A stretch of 38,539 nt of DNA from a virus. Positions 1-6,122 of this stretch are shown piece by piece. Each line of letters starts with the position of its first letter. Positions within the stretch are counted from its first letter, which is position 1. Location: positions 1-38,539 of IMG/VR virus record IMGVR_UViG_3300027965_000180, one strand, 5' to 3'. The position numbers and the translations under genes were made by a program. The notes below the pieces were generated by a model that ran no database searches, was not told the DNA's origin, and was given only the letters and a program-made list of their open reading frames with translations.

Positions 1-183
1 ATGGACGCAAGACTACAGCGAATTCGCGAACTCATCGAACTTAAAGAGAAGACGGACGCGGAGCTGGACACTTTGATTGCCGGTGCGCCAGTCAAAGAAA
101 GCAAGCCCCGCGTATGCAGCAAGTGCAGCCAAGAAGGCCATACGGCCCGCACTTGCCCAAACCAAACGGGAGCGACCGAATGA
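1..183 (+). CDS. CCHC zinc-knuckle mini-protein
   Basis: This 60-residue protein has a charged, probably helical N-terminal half (residues 1-28) and one retroviral-type zinc knuckle. C39, C42, H47 and C52 give the CX2CX4HX4C spacing exactly. Such knuckles bind one zinc and usually contact single-stranded nucleic acid. The ATG is the first base of the window, so the upstream signal is not visible and the true start could lie further out. The next gene starts 65 bp downstream. The motif is seen directly. Binding to phage nucleic acid is inference, and no specific family is recognised. Confidence 0.7.
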   Translation: MDARLQRIRELIELKEKTDAELDTLIAGAPVKESKPRVCSKCSQEGHTARTCPNQTGATE

Positions 184-248
184 GGACGCCCCTGTGGGTA
201 TGGTCTTGGCAAGAAGACCCGCAACCGGCAATTCAAAGGAGTTGTTCT

Positions 249-578
249 ATGGATTTCCTTGACTGGTTTTTCGGCGCCGCGCCTGCCAAAGACGACGGCA
301 TGCTCGACCTCGAAGGCAAAGTAGCCAACGTCAGTGAAACCCCTCCTGATGACTTCTCAAGAACCGTGGACGACCTCGTCGAGGAAATCCACGACGAAAT
401 GGAGGTACTGCCCGGAGAGGACACTGACGCTGAAGCCGAACCGGATGCAGCCGATGCGGAGAGTGAAGCAGACCCGAATGCTGGTGACGCTGAAAGTGAA
501 GCCGATCCAGCCGCAGGTGACGCGGAAGGTGGCGCTGATCCTGACGGCGGGGATAGCGAAGGAGGCGAAGGCATCTGA
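249..578 (+). CDS. Acidic repeat protein, function unknown
   Basis: The product has 109 residues and starts MDFLDWFFG. The start at 249 is chosen because AAAGGAG lies 7 nt upstream, although the frame is open further 5'. Residues about 50-105 are very acidic and built from tandem copies of an 11-12 residue unit of the type GDAESEADP, with degenerate last copies rich in Gly. No transmembrane segment or Cys is seen. The N-terminal aromatic cluster may be an interaction motif. Very acidic phage proteins can be DNA mimics or scaffolds, but nothing here proves that. The stop codon is followed at once by the next promoter. Confidence 0.6.
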   Translation: MDFLDWFFGAAPAKDDGMLDLEGKVANVSETPPDDFSRTVDDLVEEIHDEMEVLPGEDTDAEAEPDAADAESEADPNAGDAESEADPAAGDAEGGADPDGGDSEGGEGI

Positions 579-579
579 A

Positions 580-588
580 TGGTACAAT
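580..588 (+). promoter_or_regulatory. Extended -10 promoter (TGgTACAAT)
   Basis: TG-G-TACAAT lies directly after the stop codon of the acidic protein gene. It predicts initiation near 595, giving a leader of about 24 nt to the TTG start at 619. No good -35 is seen, as expected for an extended -10 element. Confidence 0.55.
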
Positions 589-618
589 CGAACAAGCCAT
601 GAAAGTGAGGTGATTACA

Positions 619-843
619 TTGGCGAAGGATGAGAAGAAGCAACCAGAGAAGAAGTTCCGGATCGGGTACGTCGAAGCGGCTGTTTGGAAAGCTGACAACG
701 GTGACTTCTATAACGTCACAATAGGTCGCTCTTACAAGGACAGCAGCGGTCATTGGCAAACATCCGACTCTTTCGGACAGGGCGATTTGCTAAATGCAGC
801 TCGCGCTCTTCAACGCGCCGAGGACTGGATTAGTCAGCAGTGA
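619..843 (+). CDS. Small conserved-type phage/plasmid protein
   Basis: This is a 74-residue protein with a TTG start. AGGTGA lies 5 nt upstream of the TTG, while the frame 5' of it runs through the preceding gene and promoter. The start MAKDEKKQPEKK is a basic tail. The rest (KFRIGYVEAAVWK, then NVTIGRSYKD, then SFGQGDLLNAARAL) looks like a compact beta-sheet with a terminal helix. I recall similar short proteins in diverse bacteria and mobile elements, with no established function. A PC4-like single-strand-binding fold is possible but only a guess. A hairpin terminator follows. Confidence 0.65.
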   Translation: MAKDEKKQPEKKFRIGYVEAAVWKADNGDFYNVTIGRSYKDSSGHWQTSDSFGQGDLLNAARALQRAEDWISQQ

Positions 844-863
844 CCACAACAACGGACTTGAGC

Positions 864-889
864 AGCAGGCGCAAATGCCCGCTTTTTCT
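864..889 (+). terminator. Rho-independent terminator, GCAAAT loop
   Basis: AGC-a-GGC and GCC-c-GCT pair around the loop GCAAAT and are followed by TTTTTCTT. The stem has one A-C mismatch. The loop is identical to those of the terminators at 1931 and 3745. Confidence 0.6.
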
Positions 890-895
890 TTGCGG

Positions 896-901
896 TACAA
901 T
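896..901 (+). promoter_or_regulatory. -10 element TACAAT for the CHC2 gene
   Basis: TACAAT follows directly on the terminator T-run. It predicts initiation near 908 and a leader of about 28 nt to the ATG at 936. The TG extension is absent here (CGG precedes the box). Confidence 0.45.
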
Positions 902-935
902 TAGGTGAGAGTTCTTTCACACACGGAGACCTCTC

Positions 936-1577
936 ATGAGCAATCCCGATTTTGCTGCCATCAAAGAACGAGTGTCACTCGTTCAAGCGATACAGATGCT
1001 ACAGCTTCAGATGAAACAGGCTGGCCATCAGTACAGGAGCGCATGCCCAACGTGTCAAAGCGGCGGCGACCGTGCGCTCGCCGTCACGCCGGATAAGGGC
1101 TTTTATTGCCATTCCTTGGGCAAGGGCGGCAGCGTCATCGATTTCGTCGCGCACATTCGTAACGTAAGCGCGCGGGAAGCCGCTCAAATCCTTTCCGATC
1201 ACTTCCGGATCGGCAGTTCCAATTACAAAGCCCCCGGCCCCGCCAAGGTAAAGACCGAGGTGGAGCAAGAAGGCAGCGGGGAGTTCCAAGCCCTCGATTA
1301 CTTGGTGTTCGATCACCAGTCGGTCGAGACGTTTGGTCTCCCTGCTGCCACCGCCAAGGTTCTCGGTATCGGCTATGCCCCAAAAGGCACCCTCCGAGGA
1401 TGCGTCGCCATCCCCGTGTACCTGCCGAATCAGGCGCAGCCATCCGGCTACATCGGCATCGACTTGGAACACGGTGAAATAAAACTGCCGAAGGAATGGC
1501 ATTACCTGCCGCAGCAGGAGCCGGAACCTGAAGTAGACGCGAACGTGAACGTCGTTCGCTTCCCGAAACGAGCCTGA
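936..1577 (+). CDS. CHC2-type zinc-finger protein, primase-like
   Basis: This 213-residue protein resembles the N-terminal zinc-binding domain of DnaG-type primases. C37 and C40 (CPTC), then FYCHSLGKGGSVIDFV (residues 56-71) match the CHC2 pattern in which the last ligand precedes G-x-D/V-I-D-F. The helix after it (SAREAAQIL) also fits. Residues 120-190 may be a remnant of the primase core (LGIGYAP, GCVAIPVY), but no TOPRIM acidic triad is evident, so this is not a full primase. The start has GGAG 7 nt upstream. It could help prime replication or regulate it. A plasmid/phage CHC2 protein is the safe name. Confidence 0.75.
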   Translation: MSNPDFAAIKERVSLVQAIQMLQLQMKQAGHQYRSACPTCQSGGDRALAVTPDKGFYCHSLGKGGSVIDFVAHIRNVSAREAAQILSDHFRIGSSNYKAPGPAKVKTEVEQEGSGEFQALDYLVFDHQSVETFGLPAATAKVLGIGYAPKGTLRGCVAIPVYLPNQAQPSGYIGIDLEHGEIKLPKEWHYLPQQEPEPEVDANVNVVRFPKRA

Positions 1578-1591
1578 CAATGAGGTTCGTC

Positions 1592-1798
1592 ATGCCGAAA
1601 CGGTACGACAACAGTGAACTCGACAAATTCAACGCGTTAATCGCGCGGGCTGATAAGTTCGGCAAGGATGCCAACGACCGCAAGGGCAGCACCACACCGC
1701 CCAAAAACAGCTACGAGGCCGAGCTTGATTCCTTCAATGCGCAGATGGCGGAAATCGACGATTTCGTGCAAGCAGCGCAGAGAAGACGAGACGGCTGA
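1592..1798 (+). CDS. Small coiled-coil-like protein, unknown
   Basis: The product has 68 residues from the ATG at 1592 (MPKRYDNSELDKFNALIAR). An in-frame ATG at 1580 exists, but GAGG at 1582-1585 is correctly placed 6 nt before 1592, so the later start is preferred. Two related segments, ELDKFNALIARADKF and ELDSFNAQMAEIDDF, form an internal duplication of about 15 residues separated by a polar linker. This suggests two similar amphipathic helices. It follows the CHC2 gene by 14 nt and is probably co-transcribed. The function is unknown. Confidence 0.6.
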   Translation: MPKRYDNSELDKFNALIARADKFGKDANDRKGSTTPPKNSYEAELDSFNAQMAEIDDFVQAAQRRRDG

Positions 1799-2038
1799 CG
1801 GTGCGAATCTTCCCAGAGCAGCGGTTAGGCACACTGGCGCGGTGAGGGAATGTTCCATCAGTTAATACATGTTAAGTTATGGAACAGAAGCCCGTTGAGA
1901 GCCTTTGATCCGCAATGTGCTGTCAGCTCTGCCGCACTCGCAAATGAGTGCGGCTTTTTATTGCAACAACAGTTGATGCACTCACCGTCACTCATGGTGC
2001 GCCACTGTGACTACTACGCCTTTGCACGTCTATGTATT
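1799..2038. other. Intergenic region with inverted repeat and terminator
   Basis: No credible gene is present in these 240 bases. An 8-bp inverted repeat (TGTTCCAT at 1851-1858, ATGGAACA at 1879-1886) encloses 20 AT-rich bases, and a strong terminator follows at 1931. The repeat could be an operator or the base of a small RNA ending at the terminator; neither is proven. Confidence 0.4.
1931..1960 (+). terminator. Strong rho-independent terminator, GCAAAT loop
   Basis: GCCGCACTC and GAGTGCGGC form a perfect 9-bp stem around GCAAAT, followed by TTTTTATT. This is the best terminator in the early region. Confidence 0.85.
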
Positions 2039-2047
2039 TGGTAGAAT
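2039..2047 (+). promoter_or_regulatory. Extended -10 promoter (TGgTAGAAT)
   Basis: TG-G-TAGAAT predicts initiation near 2054 and a leader of about 24 nt carrying GAGGAG before the ATG at 2078. Confidence 0.5.
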
Positions 2048-2077
2048 GAGATGCAGTCACAAGAGGAGATGACTGCA

Positions 2078-2419
2078 ATGCAGATCACACAACCGCAGAC
2101 GGTCGCACGCATCCGGCAGCTCAATGACACATTCCGAAACAGCTTCAACGGCGGCCAGGTGTATCTGACTTCCGGTATTGCGGCGTTCGATCCCACACTG
2201 AAGGCTCAAGTCCTCGAAGCAGTCCGCACCTTCAAAGCCTTCGATAAAGGCAACGATCCACATGGCGAGCACGATTTCGGTGCAATGGACGTGAGCGGCC
2301 AGCGCGTTCTGTTCAAGATCGACTATTACGACTTCGACCTTCGCTATCTTTCGGACGATCCGAGTGATCCATCAAAGACGCGGCGCATCATGACGATAAT
2401 GCTCGTCGACGAATATTGA
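2078..2419 (+). CDS. DUF3768 family protein
   Basis: This 113-residue protein matches the DUF3768 pattern closely: IRQLNDTFRNSFNGG, VYLTSGIAAF, FDKGNDPHGEHDFGAMD, FKIDYYD, then RRIMTIMLVDEY at the C-terminus. The family is widespread in alphaproteobacterial plasmids and phages and has no known activity. The start at 2078 is preferred over 2051 because GAGGAG sits 9 nt before it. Its own promoter and terminator make it a single-gene unit. Family assignment rests on remembered motifs, not a search. Confidence 0.8.
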   Translation: MQITQPQTVARIRQLNDTFRNSFNGGQVYLTSGIAAFDPTLKAQVLEAVRTFKAFDKGNDPHGEHDFGAMDVSGQRVLFKIDYYDFDLRYLSDDPSDPSKTRRIMTIMLVDEY

Positions 2420-2424
2420 TACCA

Positions 2425-2455
2425 TGCCCGGCTTCCACGGCCGGGCCTTTCTTTT
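2425..2455 (+). terminator. Rho-independent terminator
   Basis: GCCCGGC and GCCGGGC pair around TTCCACG, followed by CTTTCTTTT. It closes the DUF3768 unit just before the next promoter. Confidence 0.75.
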
Positions 2456-2458
2456 CAA

Positions 2459-2467
2459 TGGTATGAT
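2459..2467 (+). promoter_or_regulatory. Extended -10 promoter (TGgTATGAT)
   Basis: TG-G-TATGAT predicts initiation near 2474 and a leader of about 26 nt with AGGAGG before the ATG at 2500. Confidence 0.5.
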
Positions 2468-2499
2468 GAATTGAGCGTCCTTTCACATAGGAGGAAAAC

Positions 2500-3207
2500 A
2501 TGGCGCTCATGTTGCACGCTGGAGCCAATCCAGTTTCTTACGACGAGCTGCGTCAAGTCATCCCACCGCCGGCGACCGAGACGCACGTACCGATTCCACA
2601 TCATGAGATCATCGAATTGTTGCGGTACACGGTCGGCTTTTACGGTCACGAAATCACCGAAGAACATCATGGCGTCACGCCGGACGGCAACCGCTACTTC
2701 GGTGTCCTCACGCTTCGCAGCCCCTACGGGGACTATCAAGATATGTTAGGTCTCCGTAATAGTCACGACCGCACTCTGCCGATCGGCATCGCGTTCGGCT
2801 CTCGCGTCTTCGTCTGCGACAATCTTGCGTTCTCGGCAGATCATGTGATCCGCAGGAAGCACACGGTCAAGGCCAAGCGCGAGCTGCCCGGCCTCATCAC
2901 CGAGATCGTGCGACCGCTTCAGGACCACCGCATCGCGCAGAATCAGAAGCTTTTGACGTATCAGAAGACGCCAATCTCCGACGCACAGGCGGACCACGTC
3001 GCCTGCAACCTGTATCGGCAGGACATCATCGGCGTCCAGAAGATCGGCGACGTGCTCTGGCAGTGGGAGCATCCATCTCACGATTGGGGTGATAAGTCGG
3101 CTTGGCGGCTCTTTAATTCAGCGACCTACGCCCTTCGGGGCAAGCTTGCGGAAAAGCCCGACCTTAGCAAACGGTTGCACGAAGTCATCGACGGCGTTTG
3201 CCAATGA
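2500..3207 (+). CDS. DUF932 (phage/plasmid-like) protein
   Basis: This 235-residue protein has the DUF932 hallmarks: YHEI-type N-terminus (HHEIIELL), TLRSPYGDYQDMLGLRNSHDR (residues 74-94), GSRVFVCDNLAFS (104-116) and KHT followed by a basic helical C-terminal half. DUF932 proteins are common on plasmids and phages and are often near recombination or single-strand-annealing genes; their activity is unknown. AGGAGG lies 5-6 nt before the ATG, one of the best ribosome sites in the window. It heads a unit with two downstream genes coupled by ATGA overlaps. Confidence 0.8.
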   Translation: MALMLHAGANPVSYDELRQVIPPPATETHVPIPHHEIIELLRYTVGFYGHEITEEHHGVTPDGNRYFGVLTLRSPYGDYQDMLGLRNSHDRTLPIGIAFGSRVFVCDNLAFSADHVIRRKHTVKAKRELPGLITEIVRPLQDHRIAQNQKLLTYQKTPISDAQADHVACNLYRQDIIGVQKIGDVLWQWEHPSHDWGDKSAWRLFNSATYALRGKLAEKPDLSKRLHEVIDGVCQ

Positions 3208-3527
3208 GCTGGGCTGCACACGTACTTCGGGTTCCTGCCCATGGGCTGACCATGGACGCGGAATCCGATTGTCCCGATGAACAAGAATGGCAAGCGCTTC
3301 GACCTGAAACCTGCACGCATTGGCAATTCTGGCAAAGCAAAGCTGACTTTACGCCAGTCTCGCCTGTGTTCGCTACTTCAGAGGAAATGGCTGCATACGC
3401 AGTCTCACAAAACGGATGGCCTTGGTTCTTGGCCTTTATGTCTTGCGACAAGGACACCGCAAAGAAGTGGATTGAGGACGAAGGCGACGAATTCCTCAAT
3501 CGCTTACGTAAGCGAGAGCACCGATGA
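3204..3527 (+). CDS. Unknown protein, translationally coupled to DUF932 gene
   Basis: This 107-residue protein starts at an ATGA overlap with the DUF932 stop codon. An internal ATG at 3252 (MDAESDCPDEQEW) is an alternative start. The sequence is Trp-rich (EWQALRPETCTHWQFW; NGWPWFLAF), with a basic C-terminus (LNRLRKREHR). No domain is recognised. Coupling to the upstream and downstream genes is the main evidence that it is translated. Confidence 0.6.
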   Translation: MSWAAHVLRVPAHGLTMDAESDCPDEQEWQALRPETCTHWQFWQSKADFTPVSPVFATSEEMAAYAVSQNGWPWFLAFMSCDKDTAKKWIEDEGDEFLNRLRKREHR

Positions 3528-3736
3528 ACGTACATGACCCGGCAGTTTACATGGCCATGCGCGGCTATCCGCCGACCGTGGTCATAGTCTGCGATTTTTG
3601 TTCCGGCGAATTCCAAGCAAAGGATGGCGTGGCATTCCCCGGCCTTACTCGGAGCGAAGATATAGCTATGGCCGTTTACTGTAGCCATGCGTGTCTTCTG
3701 TCCAATGTACCGAGTGAATGGTTCTTCACTGCGTGA
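3524..3736 (+). CDS. Small zinc-ribbon protein
   Basis: This 70-residue protein begins at an ATGA overlap with the gene before. CDFC (residues 24-27) and CSHAC (about 52-56) give two Cys pairs separated by a hydrophobic/acidic loop, as in minimal zinc ribbons. The segment AMAVYCSHACL resembles treble-clef proteins of the phage and bacterial small-zinc class. The role is unknown. A terminator follows 9 nt after the stop. Confidence 0.6.
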   Translation: MNVHDPAVYMAMRGYPPTVVIVCDFCSGEFQAKDGVAFPGLTRSEDIAMAVYCSHACLLSNVPSEWFFTA

Positions 3737-3744
3737 CGACACAG

Positions 3745-3770
3745 CCCCTAGCGCAAATGCTAGGGGTTTT
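3745..3770 (+). terminator. Rho-independent terminator, GCAAAT loop
   Basis: CCCCTAGC and GCTAGGGG form a perfect 8-bp stem around GCAAAT, followed by TTTT. It ends the DUF932 unit and abuts the next promoter. Confidence 0.8.
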
Positions 3771-3772
3771 CA

Positions 3773-3781
3773 TGTTATAAT
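3773..3781 (+). promoter_or_regulatory. Extended -10 (TGtTATAAT), leaderless start
   Basis: TG-T-TATAAT is a consensus extended -10. Standard spacing puts the first transcribed base at about 3788, 2 nt before the ATG at 3790, so the message should be leaderless. Confidence 0.7.
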
Positions 3782-3789
3782 CATGTTGT

Positions 3790-4128
3790 ATGGAGCTTTG
3801 GACAAGCGCTAAAGCCGACAAGCTTTTTTCCAAATTCATCCGCGAGCGTGACCGTGTATGTTTCTTTAGGTGTGGTCGCTCTGCCACGCAAAATTCTCAT
3901 TTTTGGGGACGCGCCAATTCGGCAACACGGTACGATCCCGAGAATTGCGATGGTGTATGCGGCAAGTGTCATTTCACACATGAAGGTAACAAGCAAGGCT
4001 TGTATCGCGAGCTAAAAATCAAGCAGCTTGGTCAAGATGCTTACGCCGCACTTGAGAAGCGTGCCCGATCGATCGTCAAGCGAAGCGACGCTATCCACGA
4101 ATTTATGAATTTCTACCATGCTCTATGA
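3790..4128 (+). CDS. NinG/Rap-like HNH-type nuclease
   Basis: This 112-residue protein resembles lambda NinG (Rap) type junction nucleases. FIRERDRVCFFRCGR (residues 16-30) supplies C24 and C28. SHFWGRANSATRYDPENCDGVC gives H37 and the conserved R-x-D-x-x-N step, and CGKCHFTHEGN gives C57, C60, H61 and H64. The tail LYRELKIKQLGQDAYAALE is also typical. Such enzymes cut branched DNA in phage recombination. There is no Shine-Dalgarno; the promoter predicts a 2-nt leader. The family call is from motifs only, and a generic HNH nuclease is the alternative. Confidence 0.7.
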   Translation: MELWTSAKADKLFSKFIRERDRVCFFRCGRSATQNSHFWGRANSATRYDPENCDGVCGKCHFTHEGNKQGLYRELKIKQLGQDAYAALEKRARSIVKRSDAIHEFMNFYHAL

Positions 4129-4154
4129 GCTTTTCGGCCTTGCTCTCCTAAAGA

Positions 4155-4163
4155 CGGTATGAT
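4155..4163 (+). promoter_or_regulatory. -10 element TATGAT
   Basis: CGG-TATGAT predicts initiation near 4170. The leader would contain GAGGG 6 nt before the ATG at 4201. Confidence 0.4.
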
Positions 4164-4200
4164 TCCCTATCTGATTCGCAAATCGACAAGAGGGATTGCA

Positions 4201-4389
4201 ATGCACTACCTTCTCTTCTCCGGCATGTTATTCCCTATCATCGCAAGTGGACTAATCGGCGCGTACATCGAGAAGAAACCTAACACTGCCCACTTCAGAC
4301 AGCTCAAATACATTGCGATCGCATTGTGTGTCTTCGCTCTCTACTGCTGCGCCAGGATAGCCTATTTGCAGGAGCTTCACGTTTTATGA
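4201..4389 (+). CDS. Small two-helix membrane protein
   Basis: This 62-residue protein has two hydrophobic segments: about residues 3-22 (LLFSGMLFPIIASGLIGAYI) and 37-55 (YIAIALCVFALYCCARIAY), joined by a basic loop. The ATG at 4201 is preferred to an in-frame ATG at 4159, which lies inside the -10 box, because GAGGG precedes it by 6 nt. The gene overlaps the next one by ATGA. It could be a small holin-like or exclusion protein; no family is recognised. Confidence 0.6.
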   Translation: MHYLLFSGMLFPIIASGLIGAYIEKKPNTAHFRQLKYIAIALCVFALYCCARIAYLQELHVL

Positions 4390-4538
4390 CCGGCGACGAC
4401 GAACGCACATGGCTCCTCGACCACGACCCGGCGAACCTCCTCCCGTATTCAAAGCGGCTTATCCCCGAGGATCCCGAAGCCGAGACGCTCGGCCGCCAAT
4501 TCGTCCGAGATAGCGTAGCACCCGAACTGTATGGATGA
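4386..4538 (+). CDS. Short acidic protein, unknown
   Basis: This is a 50-residue protein beginning at an ATGA overlap with the membrane protein gene and overlapping the next gene by 8 nt. The sequence (WLLDHDPANLLPYSKRL, then PEDPEAETLGRQFVRDS) is acidic and proline-containing. No motif is recognised. Support comes from tight coupling on both sides. Confidence 0.5.
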   Translation: MTGDDERTWLLDHDPANLLPYSKRLIPEDPEAETLGRQFVRDSVAPELYG

Positions 4539-4791
4539 TTTCGAGGTCCTTGAAAGCGAAGCCAGATTCGAGCGCATCCACACCAAGCGGCACGAGCGCC
4601 GCGAAGGCATCAAGAATGTCGCTGCGCGCCTTCGGAAAGGCCATTGTGCCAAGCGACCGTTCTCACGCAAACAGGCACTGACCTCGATAGGGGCTCACCG
4701 TCGCTTCAAGGGCGCTAAATTCTTGCGCAGCTACAAGTGTCCCCGCTGTGGCCATTGGCACCTTACCCACAAGCCCCAACGTCGCGTATGA
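4531..4791 (+). CDS. Basic protein with Cys/His zinc motif
   Basis: This 86-residue, strongly basic protein (helix about residues 15-60 rich in Arg, Lys and His) ends with YKCPRCGHWHLTH. C70, C73 and the following His residues could hold a zinc ion as in small zinc ribbons. DNA or RNA binding is likely from charge, but that is inference. It overlaps the gene before by 8 nt and the gene after by ATGA. Confidence 0.55.
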   Translation: MDDFEVLESEARFERIHTKRHERREGIKNVAARLRKGHCAKRPFSRKQALTSIGAHRRFKGAKFLRSYKCPRCGHWHLTHKPQRRV

Positions 4792-4946
4792 TTTTCTTTG
4801 TCGCACAGCTCTGCATCGCGGCTCTACTCGCCGGCCTCACCGTCTTAGCCGTGATGCTCATATTTCTTGCTTTGGCCGTCGTCATGTACGCCATCGCCAA
4901 CCTTGGCTTTCTTCTTGAAGACATCGTGCGCAAGTTGACGCGCTAA
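4788..4946 (+). CDS. Small membrane protein
   Basis: This 52-residue protein starts at an ATGA overlap. Residues about 2-43 are almost wholly hydrophobic (IFFVAQLCIAALLAGL, then VLAVMLIFLALAVVMY), enough for one long or two short membrane helices, followed by the charged tail EDIVRKLTR. It is too small for a family call. The four genes 4201-4946 form one coupled unit. Confidence 0.55.
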   Translation: MIFFVAQLCIAALLAGLTVLAVMLIFLALAVVMYAIANLGFLLEDIVRKLTR

Positions 4947-4950
4947 AGCG

Positions 4951-4959
4951 TGCTATAAT
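4951..4959 (+). promoter_or_regulatory. Extended -10 promoter (TGcTATAAT)
   Basis: TG-C-TATAAT predicts initiation near 4966, giving an unusually long leader of about 68 nt before the YopX ATG. The leader starts just before the paired segments at 4973-5016. Confidence 0.65.
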
Positions 4960-4972
4960 GAAGTCATTAGAA

Positions 4973-5016
4973 GATAGCGCGTTCAAGTCTGCGGCCTCGG
5001 CGCTATCGGGCCGCAG
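4973..5016 (+). promoter_or_regulatory. Structured YopX leader with competing stems
   Basis: Two perfect 8-bp pairings interlock. GATAGCGC (4973-4980) pairs with GCGCTATC (5000-5007), and CTGCGGCC (4989-4996) pairs with GGCCGCAG (5009-5016). The second hairpin has the 3' half of the first in its loop. With only one base between 5007 and 5009, a full pseudoknot is sterically hard, so two mutually exclusive hairpins, or a partial pseudoknot, are more likely. This is the arrangement expected of a leader switch; the ligand or trigger is unknown. Confidence 0.5.
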
Positions 5017-5033
5017 GTTTGAGCGAAAACACA

Positions 5034-5426
5034 ATGAGGGAAATCAAGTACAGGTTTTGGGATAAGACAGGTGCTCATGGCGGCACGCCAGCAATGTCGC
5101 CGTCGTTCACACTTGCGCAAGTGGGTAGAGTTCTTGGCGCTCAACAAGTAGACCTCGATGCACAGCCATGGATCGTGATGCAATTCACCGGCCTCAGGGA
5201 CAAGCACGGCAAGGAGATTTACGAAGGCGAAATCATCCAGAGCAACCTCGAAAACGAGATGGGCTCATTTGAGCAGGGAGTTGCGCAGGTGGTTTGGTGC
5301 GGCATGAATTCGTGCGTTGGCTTCCACTTGCGCCAAAAGGGTCAGTCAGAACAAGAAGGCTACTCGATCGGCACCGACTGCGAAGTTATCGGCAATGTTT
5401 ACGAGCATCCCGAACTTCTTGTATGA
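5034..5426 (+). CDS. YopX family protein
   Basis: This 130-residue protein begins MREIKYRFWDK and carries IVMQFTGLRDKHGKEIYEGEII and CEVIGNVYEHPELL. These are the N-terminal, central and C-terminal signatures of the YopX family (Bacillus phage SPbeta YopX), common in phages and of unknown function. The ATG at 5034 is preferred to an upstream in-frame TTG at 5019 because family members start exactly here. It is preceded by a structured leader and overlaps the next gene by ATGA. Confidence 0.85.
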   Translation: MREIKYRFWDKTGAHGGTPAMSPSFTLAQVGRVLGAQQVDLDAQPWIVMQFTGLRDKHGKEIYEGEIIQSNLENEMGSFEQGVAQVVWCGMNSCVGFHLRQKGQSEQEGYSIGTDCEVIGNVYEHPELLV

Positions 5427-5833
5427 GCACCTTCACCGACGCACAGCAGAAAGCGGCTCGCAAAGCCTTCATCGAAGAGAACAAGCAGAAAGCATGGAAC
5501 GCCGCCTGTCACGCAGAGTGGATCGGCAAGGGCCTCGACCAAGTCGTCGCCGAATGCGAGAAAATGCAGAAGGAAGATGAAAAGCTGGCCGAAGAGATCA
5601 AGGCCCTCGAAGCCTCGGTGGTCAGCCATACCAAAGAGAACCGCGACCAGCGCAAGGCACTACAGGAACGTCGCAACGGTATCGCAAAGACGATACTAGG
5701 CCTTCGTCAGCATCACGAGCGTGGGCAAGCGGCCATGGCCCAGCTCTACCAGAACGTCGAGACAAGCCTCGCCCTTGCCAAGCATGCAGAGACGTGGGAG
5801 TGGAAGGAGGCGCAATCACCTAAAGAAAGTTGA
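5423..5833 (+). CDS. Coiled-coil protein, unknown
   Basis: This 136-residue protein starts at an ATGA overlap with the YopX gene. Residues about 45-110 are a charged heptad-like helix (MQKEDEKLAEEIKALEASV, then RDQRKALQERRNGIAKTIL), consistent with a coiled coil. There is no membrane segment and one central Cys. The 3' end overlaps the 3' end of the convergent minus-strand gene by 14 bp. The function is unknown. Confidence 0.6.
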   Translation: MSTFTDAQQKAARKAFIEENKQKAWNAACHAEWIGKGLDQVVAECEKMQKEDEKLAEEIKALEASVVSHTKENRDQRKALQERRNGIAKTILGLRQHHERGQAAMAQLYQNVETSLALAKHAETWEWKEAQSPKES

Positions 5834-6083
5834 CGGTCGTGCTGGCGATGACCGAGATTCCGGTCGCTATTGCCGCCCATTTATTCCACCACCCGATCCG
5901 CTCCAAATATGGATAGGTGTCCTGATGATGTGTAAATTTGCCATTCTCGTCCTGCACTAGCTTCCAGTGAATGAAGGCTTCCATGTTTTTCTTCTCAAGC
6001 GTCGACCCTCTCCACCACAAGACTGCCCCTACCAAACCGGCGATAACAGCAACGGCACTTACAACAATTTTCAGGCAAGCCAT
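5820..6083 (-). CDS. Two-helix membrane protein (minus-strand cargo)
   Basis: This 87-residue protein has membrane segments at about residues 3-23 (CLKIVVSAVAVIAGLVGAVLW) and 66-84 (WWNKWAAIATGISVIASTT), with a polar middle region. On the minus strand GGAGG lies 7 nt before the ATG, and a -10 (TATTAT) shared with the divergent gene gives a leader of about 22 nt. Being a minus-strand single gene between plus-strand genes suggests a moron, for example an exclusion protein. That is inference. Confidence 0.65.
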   Translation of the reverse strand: MACLKIVVSAVAVIAGLVGAVLWWRGSTLEKKNMEAFIHWKLVQDENGKFTHHQDTYPYLERIGWWNKWAAIATGISVIASTTVNFL

Positions 6084-6110
6084 CGAAACACCTCCCCGAC
6101 GCCTTTAGGC

Positions 6111-6117
6111 TATAATA
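6111..6117. promoter_or_regulatory. Divergent overlapping -10 elements
   Basis: The plus strand reads TATAAT at 6111-6116, and the minus strand reads TATTAT over 6117-6112. The two boxes overlap by five bases. The plus promoter predicts initiation exactly at the A of the ATG at 6123 (leaderless). The minus promoter predicts a 22-nt leader with a Shine-Dalgarno for the 6083 gene. Confidence 0.6.
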
Positions 6118-6122
6118 CCCTA

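Noticed and set aside
233-759. Minus-strand and alternative-frame ORFs opposite 249-843
   Set aside because: These are compositional shadows of the acidic repeat gene; they lack start signals.
1850-2044. 64-codon frame in the 1799-2038 gap
   Set aside because: It runs through a strong terminator hairpin and an inverted repeat, has no ribosome site, and the residues look random.
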